Below, in pieces: positions 25,545-34,772 of a stretch of DNA of 64,000 nucleotides. Made by a program: the position numbers and the translations under genes. Each line of letters starts with the position of its first letter. Position 1 is the stretch's first letter. The stretch is from Oleiagrimonas sp035690885. Lineage in GTDB: Bacteria; Pseudomonadota; Gammaproteobacteria; Xanthomonadales; Rhodanobacteraceae. The stretch covers positions 4,311-68,310 of the forward strand of contig DASSKC010000041.1 in the NCBI GenBank assembly GCA_035690885.1. Reading direction: 5' to 3'. The notes beneath the pieces are model-generated. The model made no database searches. It saw nothing but the letters and a program-made list of their open reading frames with translations, and was not told the DNA's origin.

Positions 25545-27245
25545 GTGAGCGATCAGGACGCCAGGCCGACGGCATCGGCACCACGCGACGCATCCCGGCG
25601 TGACGGGCCGACACCGCTGGAGCGCGTCCGGCACTGGGCCAAATCCAATCCGTTGATCCTGCTGCTCGGAGGCAGCGCCGCCGTGGTGGCGATCGTGGTC
25701 GCGCTGCTGCTGTGGGCCGGCGGCCCGACCTACCGCGTGCTCTACAGCAACGTCAGCACCAGCGATGGCGGCAAGATCATCGCCGCGCTGGAAAAGCGCC
25801 AGGTGCCGTATCAGCTGACCCAGGGTGGTCATGTGGTCATGGTGCCAGCGGACAAGGTGTACAAGCTGCGCATGCAGCTGGCCGAAAACGGGCTGCCAAG
25901 CACCAGCCATGTCGGCTTCAAGATCATGGACAGCCAGCCCTTCGGCATCAGCCGTTTTGCCGAGCACGTCAATTATCTGCGCGGCTTGCAGGGTGAGCTG
26001 GCCAACTCCATCGAAATCCTGAAGCCCGTGGCCGCAGCGCGCGTCAACCTGGCCCTGCCCAAGGATTCGATGTTCGTGCGCAAGCGCAAGCCGGCCAAGG
26101 CCTCGATCGTGCTGACCCTGCAACCCGGTCGCACGCTGAGCCGCGCCCAGGTCAATGCCATCGTGCACATGGTCACCGCCAGCGTGCGCGACCTGACGCC
26201 CGATCATGTCACCGTGATCGATCAGCGTGGGCATCTGCTCACGCGCAACGGCACCGTCGCCGGTCTGGATGGCACCCAGCTCGCCTACGTGCGCAAGATC
26301 GAAGACCGCTACCGGCAACGCATCGTGACCATTCTCACGCCGATCCTCGGTGCCGGCAACGTGCACGCACAAGTCACCGCGCAGATCAATTTCAACCAGC
26401 GTGAAGCCACCATCGAGCACTATGGCCCCAACCAGGGTGACAACCCTGCTGCCGTGCGCAGCAAGCAGAGCAACACCTCGTGGTCGCGTGACGCACAGGG
26501 CCCCGAAGGCGTGCCTGGCGCGCTGACCAACACGCCGCCGGGCGCCGCGGCGTCACCGATTGCCAACGCCACCGCCGCCGGCAACAACGGCAACGGCAAT
26601 GGAAACGGCGACGACGACAACAAGGCTCCCGGCAGGCGCCATCAACAACATACCGTCAATTACGAAGTCGACCACAAGATCACGCATGTCCAGCACCAGC
26701 CCGGCGTGATCACGCGTCTTTCCACTGCCGTGGTGGTCAACTACCGCCAGCAAAAGCAGGACGACGGCAGCATGAAAGCGGTCCCGCTCGGCGACGCCAC
26801 CATGAAGCAGATCAAGGCATTGACACGGCAGGCCATGGGCTTCTCCACCCAACGCGGCGACAGTCTGAGCGTGGTCAACAGCGTCTTCAACACGACCCCG
26901 GTCCAGACCCCGCCCGCGCAGTCGTGGTGGCAAACACTCAATTGGGTGCATCTGCTGTCGACGCTGGGCAAGTACCTGCTGATCCTGATCGTGGTGCTGG
27001 TGCTCTACCGCCTGGTACTGCGGCCGCTGAAACAACACTACCTGGAGCAACACGCCAATCGCGACAAGGCGCCGGCGCCCCCGCCAGCGAACACGGCGCC
27101 GGACCCGACGCCCGCACCCGCGCACCGATCACGTCGCAAGCCGCCTTCCTACGATCAGAACAAGCAGGACCTGCAGGAAACCGCCGAACAGGACCCGGCC
27201 ATGGTCGCCATGATCGTGCACAACTGGATGAAGCAGCATGACTAG
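25545..27245 (+). CDS. fliF: FliF MS-ring protein (GTG start)
   Basis: 566 aa. TM1 is near residues 38-60 (NPLILLLGGSAAVVAIVVALLLW), TM2 near 476-493. Ring-building motifs between them include YRVLYSNVS, LAENGLPS and NYLRGLQGELANSI. The periplasmic loop near 345-365 has a low-complexity Asn-Gly run. The C-terminal tail (DLQETAEQDPAMVAMIVHNWM) is the FliG-binding segment. The GTG at 25545 has a GGAGAG site upstream; the 45-codon extension before it lacks homology. First gene of fliFGHIJK. Confidence 0.95.
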   Translation: MSDQDARPTASAPRDASRRDGPTPLERVRHWAKSNPLILLLGGSAAVVAIVVALLLWAGGPTYRVLYSNVSTSDGGKIIAALEKRQVPYQLTQGGHVVMVPADKVYKLRMQLAENGLPSTSHVGFKIMDSQPFGISRFAEHVNYLRGLQGELANSIEILKPVAAARVNLALPKDSMFVRKRKPAKASIVLTLQPGRTLSRAQVNAIVHMVTASVRDLTPDHVTVIDQRGHLLTRNGTVAGLDGTQLAYVRKIEDRYRQRIVTILTPILGAGNVHAQVTAQINFNQREATIEHYGPNQGDNPAAVRSKQSNTSWSRDAQGPEGVPGALTNTPPGAAASPIANATAAGNNGNGNGNGDDDNKAPGRRHQQHTVNYEVDHKITHVQHQPGVITRLSTAVVVNYRQQKQDDGSMKAVPLGDATMKQIKALTRQAMGFSTQRGDSLSVVNSVFNTTPVQTPPAQSWWQTLNWVHLLSTLGKYLLILIVVLVLYRLVLRPLKQHYLEQHANRDKAPAPPPANTAPDPTPAPAHRSRRKPPSYDQNKQDLQETAEQDPAMVAMIVHNWMKQHD

Positions 27246-28242
27246 CGATGCAAGCATGACCAACCTGCGCCGCAGCGCCATCCTGTTGTTGACGCTGGAC
27301 GAGGAAAACGCCGCCAACGTGATGCGTCACCTGCCGGCGCGCGACGTGCAGATGGTGAGCCACGAGATGGCGCGCATGGAAAGCATCTCGCATGAACAGA
27401 TGAGCCAGGTGCTGGACGACTTCGAGGATGAAACCGCGCAATATGCGGCGCTCAATCTCAACTCGTCCGAGCACATCCGCTCGGTACTGGAAAAAGCGCT
27501 GGGCACCGAACGCGCCGCCAGTCTGCTGGACGAGATTCTCGACACCGGCGACACCACCTCCGGCATCGATGCGCTGAACCTGATGGAAGCCTCGTCGGTG
27601 ACCGAAATGATCCGCGAGGAACACCCGCAGATCATCGCCACCATCCTGGTGCACCTGGACCGGCGTCAGGCAGCCGAGGTGCTGGAATTGTTCGAGGAAA
27701 GCTTGCGCAACGACGTCATCCTGCGCATCGCCACCTTCAGCGGCGTGCAGCCGGCAGCCTTGCAGGAACTGACCGAAGTGCTCGGCAACATGCTCGACGG
27801 CCAGAACCTGCGTCGCAGCAAGATGGGCGGCGCGCACACGGCCGCGGAAATTCTCAATCTGATGACCAGCAGCCAGGAAGAATCGGTCATCGACAACGTG
27901 CGCTCGCACAGCGCGGATCTGGCACAGGACATCATCGACGAGATGTTCCTGTTCGACAACGTCCTCGACCTGGACAGCATGAGCATCCGCCTGATCCTCA
28001 AGGAAGTGGATACCAACACCTTGCGCGTCGCCCTCAAGGGGGCCTCCGAGGCACTGACCAACAAGTTCCTGGACAACATGTCCACGCGCGCGGCGCAGCT
28101 GCTGCGCGACGATATCGAAGCCAGTGGCCCGGTGCGCATTTCGCAAGTAGAGAGCAACCAGAAGGCCATCCTGCAGGTGGTGCGCCGCCTGGCCAACACC
28201 GGCGATATCGAGCTGCATCCCGGAGACGACGCATATGTCTGA
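27238..28242 (+). CDS. fliG: FliG rotor/switch protein
   Basis: 334 aa. Torque-generating C-ring protein. N-terminal FliF-binding helices (RRSAILLLTLDEENAANVMRHL), a middle domain with the EHPQ motif (EEHPQIIATILVHLDRRQAAEVL), and a C-terminal domain with the charged torque helix (LRVALKGASEALTNKFLDNMSTRAAQLLRDDIEASGPVR). The start lies 8 nt inside the end of fliF. Confidence 0.97.
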   Translation: MTSDASMTNLRRSAILLLTLDEENAANVMRHLPARDVQMVSHEMARMESISHEQMSQVLDDFEDETAQYAALNLNSSEHIRSVLEKALGTERAASLLDEILDTGDTTSGIDALNLMEASSVTEMIREEHPQIIATILVHLDRRQAAEVLELFEESLRNDVILRIATFSGVQPAALQELTEVLGNMLDGQNLRRSKMGGAHTAAEILNLMTSSQEESVIDNVRSHSADLAQDIIDEMFLFDNVLDLDSMSIRLILKEVDTNTLRVALKGASEALTNKFLDNMSTRAAQLLRDDIEASGPVRISQVESNQKAILQVVRRLANTGDIELHPGDDAYV

Positions 28243-28963
28243 TGCGCAGCTCGAACGCCGCGAGCATTGGCGCCGCTGGCACATGGGCGAGCTGACGCCA
28301 TCGCGGCCATCGTTGGCACAAGAACACCCGCGCGAGTTTCGGGTGCAACCGCAATTGCGCGAATTGCGCGAAACCGCTCGCGCGCAAGCCCACCGCGAAG
28401 GATATGCAGCCGGTCTTGCCCAAGGCCGCGACGAAGGTTACGAACAAGGTCTGGTCGAAGGTCGCGAAGCCGGAAAAACCGAGTGGGACTCGCGCCGCCG
28501 GGAACTGCTCGAACCCCTGGTCGCACTGGCCGACAACCTGAAACATGCGCTGGCGCAACTGGACACCGATATCGGTGAGCAACTGACGGACGTGACCCTG
28601 GCAGCGGCACGGCAACTGGCCGGCGAAGCGCTCGACGCCCACCCCGAGTACGTCCTTGAACGAATCCGCGGCCTGTTGCGCGACGAGCCGATATTCAGCG
28701 GCACCCCGCGCCTGTGGCTGCACCCCGACGACCTGGCGCTGATCGACGACGAACTGGCCGACGAGCTGCAAGCGGCCGGCTGGAAACCCCAGCCCGACCC
28801 GCAGCTGGAACGTGGTGATTGCCATCTGACCGGCCCGGAAGGCGAGTTGAGTGCCACGCGCGAACAGCGCTGGCAGTCCTTGCTGGCGCGCGCACGGCGA
28901 ACCGATGGCCCGCACTCCGAGCCAACGGCACCTCCTGCCACGCCCGAGGCCGCACCACCATGA
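28235..28963 (+). CDS. fliH: FliH export ATPase regulator
   Basis: 242 aa. Peripheral stalk of the flagellar export ATPase. It has the FliH hallmark of Gly/Ala-x3 repeats in a long helix (REGYAAGLAQGRDEGYEQGLVEGREAG, residues about 54-80) and a C-terminal V/A-ATPase E-subunit-like domain (TLAAARQLAGEALDAHPE). It overlaps fliG by 8 nt and fliI as ATGA. Confidence 0.93.
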   Translation: MSDAQLERREHWRRWHMGELTPSRPSLAQEHPREFRVQPQLRELRETARAQAHREGYAAGLAQGRDEGYEQGLVEGREAGKTEWDSRRRELLEPLVALADNLKHALAQLDTDIGEQLTDVTLAAARQLAGEALDAHPEYVLERIRGLLRDEPIFSGTPRLWLHPDDLALIDDELADELQAAGWKPQPDPQLERGDCHLTGPEGELSATREQRWQSLLARARRTDGPHSEPTAPPATPEAAPP

Positions 28964-30348
28964 GCGCCGGTCCGACATCCTCCCACGGCAAGCACTGGCA
29001 GGACACTCTCAACCAGGCACGCCAGCGCATGACCAACATCCCGGGATATCAGGCCAGTGGGCGCATCGTGCGCGCCACCGGACTGGTGCTGGAGGCCGTG
29101 GGTTTGCGCGTTCCCGTCGGCAGCGGCTGCCGCATCGAGCTGCCATCGCCGCAGCCGGACGCTCATCGTTACGCCGAGGCCGAAGTGGTGGGCTTTTCCG
29201 GCGACCGTCTGTTTCTCATGCCACTGGTCGCACTGAATGGCCTGACGCCCGGCGCACGCGTGTTTCCGCTGGGTGACGACGGTCGCGCCGGCTCGCGGCG
29301 GTATCCGCTGGGCGAAGCGCTGCTGGGTCGCGTGGTCGACGGCAACGGTCATCCGCTGGACACGCGCGGTCCGGTCACCGACCTTCCGCACGACACTCTC
29401 GACACCCCGCATTTGAACCCGCTTCGCCGCGCGCCGATTGACACGCAAATCGATGTCGGCATTCGCGCCATCAACACGCTTCTGAGCATCGGCCGCGGTC
29501 AGCGCATGGGTCTGTTCGCCGGCTCCGGCGTCGGCAAATCGGTGTTGTTGGGCATGATGGCACGCTATACCAGCGCCGAACGCATCGTGGTCGGATTGAT
29601 CGGCGAGCGCGGTCGCGAGGTCAAGGATTTCATCGACAACATCCTCGGCGAGGAAGGCTTGCGCCGCTCGGTGGTCGTGGCCGCTCCGGCCGACACCTCG
29701 CCGTTGCAGCGCCTGCAGGGCGCCGCCTACGCCACACGTCTGGCCGAAGGTTTTCGCGATGAAGGTCACAGCGTATTGCTGATCATGGATTCGCTGACCC
29801 GCTACGCCATGGCACAGCGCGAAATCGCCCTGGCCATCGGCGAACCACCGGCGACCAAGGGCTACCCGCCATCGGTGTTCGCCAAGCTGCCCAGCCTGGT
29901 CGAGCGCGCCGGCAACGCCGAACATGGTGGCGGCTCGATCACCGCGTTCTACACCGTGCTCACCGAAGGCGATGACCAGCAAGATCCCATCGCCGACGCC
30001 GCGCGCGCCATCCTGGACGGACACATCGTGCTTTCGCGCCAGCTGGCCGAGGCCGGCCACTACCCGGCCATCGACATCGAGGCGTCCATCAGCCGCGCCA
30101 TGACCGCACTGGTCAACGATGGCGAACTCAAACAGGCGCACCGGCTCAAGCAACTGTTTTCGCTTTACCAACGCAATCGCGACCTGATCGGCGTCGGCGC
30201 CTACAGCCCGGGCCATGACCCGCAGCTCGATACCGCGGTCAATCTCTACCCGCAGATCGAGCGCTTCCTGTGCCAGCCCATCCATGAACGCGCCGACATC
30301 GCCCAGTCGCGTTACGCCCTCACCCAACTGATCGGACAAACCGCGTGA
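28960..30348 (+). CDS. fliI: FliI flagellar export ATPase
   Basis: 462 aa. F1-beta-like ATPase energising unfolding and entry of export substrates. Walker A GSGVGKS at about residues 188-194, Walker B LLIMDSLTRYAMAQREIALAIGEPPATKGYPPSVFAKLPSLVERAG near 270-310. The ATG at 28960 overlaps the fliH stop; the earlier in-frame start at 28819 lies within fliH and is not used. Confidence 0.97.
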   Translation: MSAGPTSSHGKHWQDTLNQARQRMTNIPGYQASGRIVRATGLVLEAVGLRVPVGSGCRIELPSPQPDAHRYAEAEVVGFSGDRLFLMPLVALNGLTPGARVFPLGDDGRAGSRRYPLGEALLGRVVDGNGHPLDTRGPVTDLPHDTLDTPHLNPLRRAPIDTQIDVGIRAINTLLSIGRGQRMGLFAGSGVGKSVLLGMMARYTSAERIVVGLIGERGREVKDFIDNILGEEGLRRSVVVAAPADTSPLQRLQGAAYATRLAEGFRDEGHSVLLIMDSLTRYAMAQREIALAIGEPPATKGYPPSVFAKLPSLVERAGNAEHGGGSITAFYTVLTEGDDQQDPIADAARAILDGHIVLSRQLAEAGHYPAIDIEASISRAMTALVNDGELKQAHRLKQLFSLYQRNRDLIGVGAYSPGHDPQLDTAVNLYPQIERFLCQPIHERADIAQSRYALTQLIGQTA

Positions 30349-30809
30349 AACCGAACAGCCCGCTGGAAACGCTGATCGACCAGAGCCGCAAGTCGCGGGA
30401 CCTGGCCGGCCGTACCCTGGCCGCTGACCGCCAGGGACAACAACAAGCCGCCGAGCAACTGGACGCACTGCAGCAATACAAGCACGAGTACTGCACCAAA
30501 CTGCACGACAGCCTCGCGCGCGGCGTGGACGCGATCACGCTGGACAACTACCGCCGCTTCATCCGCTCGCTCGATCACGCCATCGGCCAGGCCGGCGCGC
30601 AGTTGCAGGAGCAAAGCAGCAAGGTCACGGCCAGCAAGGAACACTGGCACGACAAGCAGAAACGTCTGTCCTCGCTGGACACCCTGGCCAACCGCCAGGC
30701 GGCGCGCGAGCGCGAGCGCGAAGGCCGGATCGAGCAACGTCTCAACGACGAATTGACCAACAACATGCAAGCGCGCAAACGCGCCGAGTGCATCGGCTCG
30801 GACCGCTGA
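30345..30809 (+). CDS. fliJ: FliJ export chaperone-escort protein
   Basis: 154 aa, long charged helical hairpin throughout, as expected for FliJ, the gamma-like stalk of the FliI ring and escort of empty chaperones. The central LDNYRRFIRSLDHAIGQ segment fits the family. GTG start overlaps the fliI stop as GTGA. Confidence 0.92.
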   Translation: MKPNSPLETLIDQSRKSRDLAGRTLAADRQGQQQAAEQLDALQQYKHEYCTKLHDSLARGVDAITLDNYRRFIRSLDHAIGQAGAQLQEQSSKVTASKEHWHDKQKRLSSLDTLANRQAAREREREGRIEQRLNDELTNNMQARKRAECIGSDR

Positions 30810-30821
30810 CCGGAGCCCGAC

Positions 30822-32114
30822 ATGACCATCAACATACAACCCGCGTCCGTTCGCTCGACCGACAAACATGCCGCGACGACGTCCATCAAAACGGGCACCA
30901 AGGCGGTCAATGAAAGCGGGACCGACTCGCCCGGACCGGTGAATTTTGCATCCATTCTCGATGGCACCCACGCCGCGACAAGACGGTTGCCGAAGCAAAC
31001 ACCGGTGCGGGTGGGGACGCCGCGGATGACACGGGACTCACCCGATGTCGGCGAGCACCTGCATCAACACCTGCTGGCACAACTGGCTGTCGCCGACTTG
31101 CTCCCCGCCCGGCCCACTGCACTGAATGGCGAGAGTGCACCGCCAACATCCGAATCCACGGTTGACGGTCATCATCCGGACGCCGACAAGCGCAAGACCG
31201 GCCTGATCGCGCTGGTCACCATTCCGCTCGCCACGGCCAGCGCGCCCGGCACGACCAGAGTGCAGCCGCAGCACGTTCCGGCGGATACTCGCGTCACCAT
31301 CAAAGCAGGCGCTGCGCGCGCGCAAGGCAACGTCACGCTCCATCCGCAAGCCGGTCCCATGCATTCAGCCGAGTCGACAAGAACACGAACCGCAGCATCA
31401 TCCGGCCACCCGCCCGCCGCCACACCGATTGCGCCCGGACCGGCGCCACCGAGCTCCGCTCGAATCGCCGTGTCGACCGCGCCACACGACACACGTTTGC
31501 TGGCGACCTTCGCAACGACCAAGGCCAAGGTGCCCGTCGATGCCAGAAGCATCTCCACCGACGCACCCGCGAGCGGCGGCTTCACGCTCGCCACGTTCGC
31601 CGGCACCCTCAACCACGCGGGTGGGACAACCGCCGCCGGCGCCGCCACCACTGTCACCACCACGCTCGCACCGACGCTGCAAGCGCCGATCGGCTCGGCC
31701 GCGTGGCAACAGCAACTGGGCAGTCAGCTGGCACGGTTGGCGAAGCGCGGCCAGCAAAAAATCGAACTGCATGTGCATCCGCGTGAACTGGGCCCGTTGC
31801 AAATCAGTCTCCAGCTCAGTCAGGGCGGCGCACAAGCGCACTTCCTGGCCGCTCACGCGCAAGTTCGCGATGCGGTCCAGCAAGCCATCCCGCAGCTGCG
31901 CGAAGCACTGGCCAATCAAGGCATCGCGCTCGGCGAGGCCATGGTGGGACAGCAGCAACAGCAAGCCGGGCAGCAGTCGATGTGGGCCAGCAGCATGCAA
32001 TCGTCTTCAGCGTTCGGCAACGGCCACGGCGAGCTCGAAGCGGTCAGTGCCGTGCACGCGCCACGGACGGTCCAGGTCGTCTTGCACGGCCATGGCGTCG
32101 ATTTGTACGCCTGA
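30822..32114 (+). CDS. fliK: FliK hook-length control protein
   Basis: 430 aa. A long Ala/Thr/Pro-rich, disordered ruler region spans residues about 1-280. The folded C-terminal Flg_hook domain (WQQQLGSQLARLAKRGQQKIELHVHPRELGPLQISLQLSQGGAQAHFLAAHAQVRDAVQQAIPQLREALANQG) covers about 290-370, followed by a Gln-rich tail. It stops hook growth and switches FlhB specificity. It lies at the end of the fliFGHIJ unit. A second FliK-like protein is at 16171-17379. Confidence 0.94.
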   Translation: MTINIQPASVRSTDKHAATTSIKTGTKAVNESGTDSPGPVNFASILDGTHAATRRLPKQTPVRVGTPRMTRDSPDVGEHLHQHLLAQLAVADLLPARPTALNGESAPPTSESTVDGHHPDADKRKTGLIALVTIPLATASAPGTTRVQPQHVPADTRVTIKAGAARAQGNVTLHPQAGPMHSAESTRTRTAASSGHPPAATPIAPGPAPPSSARIAVSTAPHDTRLLATFATTKAKVPVDARSISTDAPASGGFTLATFAGTLNHAGGTTAAGAATTVTTTLAPTLQAPIGSAAWQQQLGSQLARLAKRGQQKIELHVHPRELGPLQISLQLSQGGAQAHFLAAHAQVRDAVQQAIPQLREALANQGIALGEAMVGQQQQQAGQQSMWASSMQSSSAFGNGHGELEAVSAVHAPRTVQVVLHGHGVDLYA

Positions 32115-32159
32115 GTGACCCGCCCGTTCGGGATCAGCGGAACACGCGCGACGACCTTG

Positions 32160-32175
32160 CCGGCGCATGCGCCGG
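32160..32175. other. Perfect 16-bp palindrome after fliK
   Basis: CCGGCGCATGCGCCGG in the 200-nt gap between fliK and fliL. It is not followed by T residues, so it is either a weak hairpin or a binding site. No gene is seen in this gap, which must carry the fliL promoter. Confidence 0.35.
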
Positions 32176-32314
32176 GGAACCTCTGAACAAGCCTGCGCGA
32201 GCGTCATCGGCAAAAGCACGGATAGAGCCCAATTGAGTCGCTTTATCCGCTCTTGGTCACACCGCCTTCAACGCCATACTGCCGCCATCCTCACGGTTCC
32301 ACTGGCGTTGACAG

Positions 32315-32797
32315 ATGGCTTCTACACAATCGGGCAATCGCCCGCTCTGGATCTTGGGCTCGATCATCCTTCTCGTGGTGCTGGCCACCGCCGGCGCCAC
32401 ACTGTGGATGGTTGCCGGTCGTACCGCATCTGCAGCCGACGTCCCCGCCGAGGCAGCCACCACCGCGAAACCCCCCGCCAAACCGGTGTTTTTCAGGCTC
32501 GATCCGTTCACCGTGAACATTCACGGTGGCAGCTACGGCCCACGACTGTTGTATGTGGAAGTCACGCTGGCACTGGGCAACAAAAGCACGCACCACTTCC
32601 TCAAGGATCATCTGCCGCAAGTGCGCAATCGCTTGCTGCTGGTGCTGTCGGGACAAAACGCACAGACGTTGACCACGACCGAGGGCAAAAAGGCGCTGGC
32701 GGCCACGATTCGCACCGCGCTCGACAAACCGTTGGTGAAATCCCAGCCTGCGCTGGCGATCGACAAGGTGTTGTTCACTCAGTTCATCGTGCAATAA
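32315..32797 (+). CDS. fliL: FliL basal-body/stator-associated protein
   Basis: 160 aa. One N-terminal transmembrane helix (LWILGSIILLVVLATAGATLW, residues 11-31) and a periplasmic stomatin-like domain (FFRLDPFTVNIHGGSYGPRLLYVEVTLAL ... LRNRLLLVLS-type motif) ending KVLFTQFIVQ. It supports stator function at high load. First gene of fliLMNOPQR. Confidence 0.94.
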   Translation: MASTQSGNRPLWILGSIILLVVLATAGATLWMVAGRTASAADVPAEAATTAKPPAKPVFFRLDPFTVNIHGGSYGPRLLYVEVTLALGNKSTHHFLKDHLPQVRNRLLLVLSGQNAQTLTTTEGKKALAATIRTALDKPLVKSQPALAIDKVLFTQFIVQ

Positions 32798-32809
32798 GGG
32801 CATCGGTCC

Positions 32810-33859
32810 ATGTCCCAAGACGACCTGCTCTCGCAGAAGGAAATCGACGCCCTGCTCAACGGGCCGGGGGGCAATGACGAGTCGAACGCGGAGCCGGCGG
32901 ATGCCGAACCACGTATCCGTCCGTATGACCCGGCGTCGCAGCACCGGATCATTCGCGAGCGTCTGCACGGTCTGGAGCTGATCAATCAGCGTTTTGCGCG
33001 CCACTTCCGGGTCGGCTTGTTCAACCTGATCCGGCGCAGCGCCGACATCACCGTCGATTCGATGAGCTACCAGAGCTACCGCGATTTCGTGCGCAACGTG
33101 CCGGTGCCGACCAATCTCAACCTGATCAAGATGCAGCCATTGCGCGGCACCGCACTGGTCGTGTTTCCGCCCAACCTGATCTACATGGTGGTGGACAACC
33201 TGTTTGGTGGTGACGGCCGTTTTTTGACCAAGAACGATGGCCGCGAATTCACCAATACCGAACAACGCATCATCCGCCGCGTGCTCAGCCTGGCGCTGGA
33301 GAGCTACCAGGAATGCTGGCAGACCGTGTACGCGCTGGAAATGTCGCATGTGCGATCGGAGGTTCAAGCCAAGTTCGCCAACATCACCAATTCGCCCAAC
33401 GAAGTGATCGTCAACACCACGTTTCACATCGAGGTCGGCAACCTGAGCAGCTACTTCCAGATCTGCATGCCCTACTCGATGCTCGAGCCGTTGCGCGATC
33501 GTCTGATCCATCCGTCCGCCGGTACCAGTGAAGGCACCGACCAGGTCTGGAGCCGGCGCATGGCCGGCAAGATCCGCAAGTCGGAGGTGGAACTGGTGGC
33601 CGAGTTCGTGACCATTTCCAGCCGGGTCGGCGACGTTCGCACGCTCAAAGCCGGCGACGTACTGCCCATCGAACTGCCCGACTCGGTCACCACACGCGTG
33701 GATGGCGTGCCGGTGCTCGAGTGCGAGTTCGGCAGCCACAACGGCCAGCGCGCCTTGCGCGTGCAACACGTGATCGACCACTCCCATTCCGACGAGCCCG
33801 CCGCCGACACGTTCATCAAGGGCGCCGTGCCCGCCGTCCAGGAACCCCGCCATGAGTGA
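32810..33859 (+). CDS. fliM: FliM motor switch protein
   Basis: 349 aa. The N-terminal CheY-P-binding peptide DLLSQKEIDALL is at residues 4-15, the CheC-like middle domain contains the GGxG region DNLFGGDGR near 130, and the C-terminal SpoA/SURF domain includes RVGDVRTLKAGDVLPIELPDSV. Receives the CheY signal made by the CheA/CheY/CheZ proteins encoded in this window. Confidence 0.97.
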   Translation: MSQDDLLSQKEIDALLNGPGGNDESNAEPADAEPRIRPYDPASQHRIIRERLHGLELINQRFARHFRVGLFNLIRRSADITVDSMSYQSYRDFVRNVPVPTNLNLIKMQPLRGTALVVFPPNLIYMVVDNLFGGDGRFLTKNDGREFTNTEQRIIRRVLSLALESYQECWQTVYALEMSHVRSEVQAKFANITNSPNEVIVNTTFHIEVGNLSSYFQICMPYSMLEPLRDRLIHPSAGTSEGTDQVWSRRMAGKIRKSEVELVAEFVTISSRVGDVRTLKAGDVLPIELPDSVTTRVDGVPVLECEFGSHNGQRALRVQHVIDHSHSDEPAADTFIKGAVPAVQEPRHE

Positions 33860-34358
33860 TCCCAACAAGCCCGACAACACGTCCGACACCTCCGCCCAAA
33901 GCGCGTGGGACGACGCCCTCCAGGAACCAAGCCGGGACGAGCCATCGCCGGCGGCGGACGACCCCTGGTCCGAAGCATTGGCCGAGCAGAAGGCCGCAGA
34001 CGAGACGGACCCGTCGGACGCCCCGACCGCCGCCTCACGCACGGCCGGCGATGCCGTGTTCCGTCCGCTCGATGGCAGCCGGAGCGACGGCAAGGCACGT
34101 GATCTGGAAATGATCATGGACATCCCCGTCAGCCTGAGCGTGGAACTTGGCCGCACCCGCCTGACCATCAAGGAATTGCTGGAACTGGCGCAGGGCTCGG
34201 TGGTGGAACTGGACGGTCTGCCCGGTGAGCCCATGGACATTCTCATCAACGGTTATCTGATTGCCCAGGGCGAAGTGGTGGTCGTGGAAGACAAGTACGG
34301 CATCCGCATTTCCGAAATCGTCACCCCGTCCGCGCGACTGCAAAAGCTGAACCGCTGA
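33852..34358 (+). CDS. fliN: FliN motor switch/export protein
   Basis: 168 aa, somewhat longer than enteric FliN (137 aa) because of an acidic, disordered N-terminal part of about 80 residues. The C-terminal SpoA domain is typical (MDIPVSLSVELGRTRLTIKELLELAQGSVVELDG, then EVVVVEDKYGIRISEIV). Overlaps fliM by 8 nt. Confidence 0.96.
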   Translation: MSDPNKPDNTSDTSAQSAWDDALQEPSRDEPSPAADDPWSEALAEQKAADETDPSDAPTAASRTAGDAVFRPLDGSRSDGKARDLEMIMDIPVSLSVELGRTRLTIKELLELAQGSVVELDGLPGEPMDILINGYLIAQGEVVVVEDKYGIRISEIVTPSARLQKLNR

Positions 34359-34364
34359 CAGGTC

Positions 34365-34772
34365 ATGACCGGTCCCGCACTTTCCACGTCCATCTCGTCG
34401 CTGTCGGGCACGCCGGGCATCGACGGTCTGGCGGCATTCGGCAAGATCGTCGTCGCCATGGTGGTGATCCTGGCCGTGATCTTCGCCTGTGCATGGCTGG
34501 CAAAACGGCTGGGCGCGGCCGGCGGCGCCGGCGGTGGCCACATGCGCATCGTCTCCGGCAAGGCGCTCGGCAACAAGGAGAAAATCGTCATCGTGGAGGT
34601 CAGCGAGACGTGGCTGGTGCTGGGCGTGACGCCCACGCACATCAGCAAGCTGCACGAGATGCCGGCCGACGACACCCCCGCACAAACCCCGGCAACCGTC
34701 GTCGGCGACAGCTTTTCCAAACGTTTCGCCGCCGCCCTCAAGCACAACCTCACGGTGGGCCGAAAGCCGTGA
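34365..34772 (+). CDS. fliO: FliO export-gate assembly protein
   Basis: 135 aa. One transmembrane helix near residues 22-46 (FGKIVVAMVVILAVIFACAWLAKRL) and a cytosolic beta-rich tail (MRIVSGKALGNKEKIVIVEV, WLVLGVTP). Helps assemble the FliPQR gate. Its stop overlaps the fliP GTG as GTGA. Confidence 0.92.
   Translation: MTGPALSTSISSLSGTPGIDGLAAFGKIVVAMVVILAVIFACAWLAKRLGAAGGAGGGHMRIVSGKALGNKEKIVIVEVSETWLVLGVTPTHISKLHEMPADDTPAQTPATVVGDSFSKRFAAALKHNLTVGRKP

Noticed and set aside
28438..30468. 676-codon open frame on the minus strand
   Set aside because: Antisense shadow of fliI and fliH.
32167..32877. 236-codon plus-strand frame over fliL
   Set aside because: Arg/Gln-rich frame-shifted reading of fliL and fliM.
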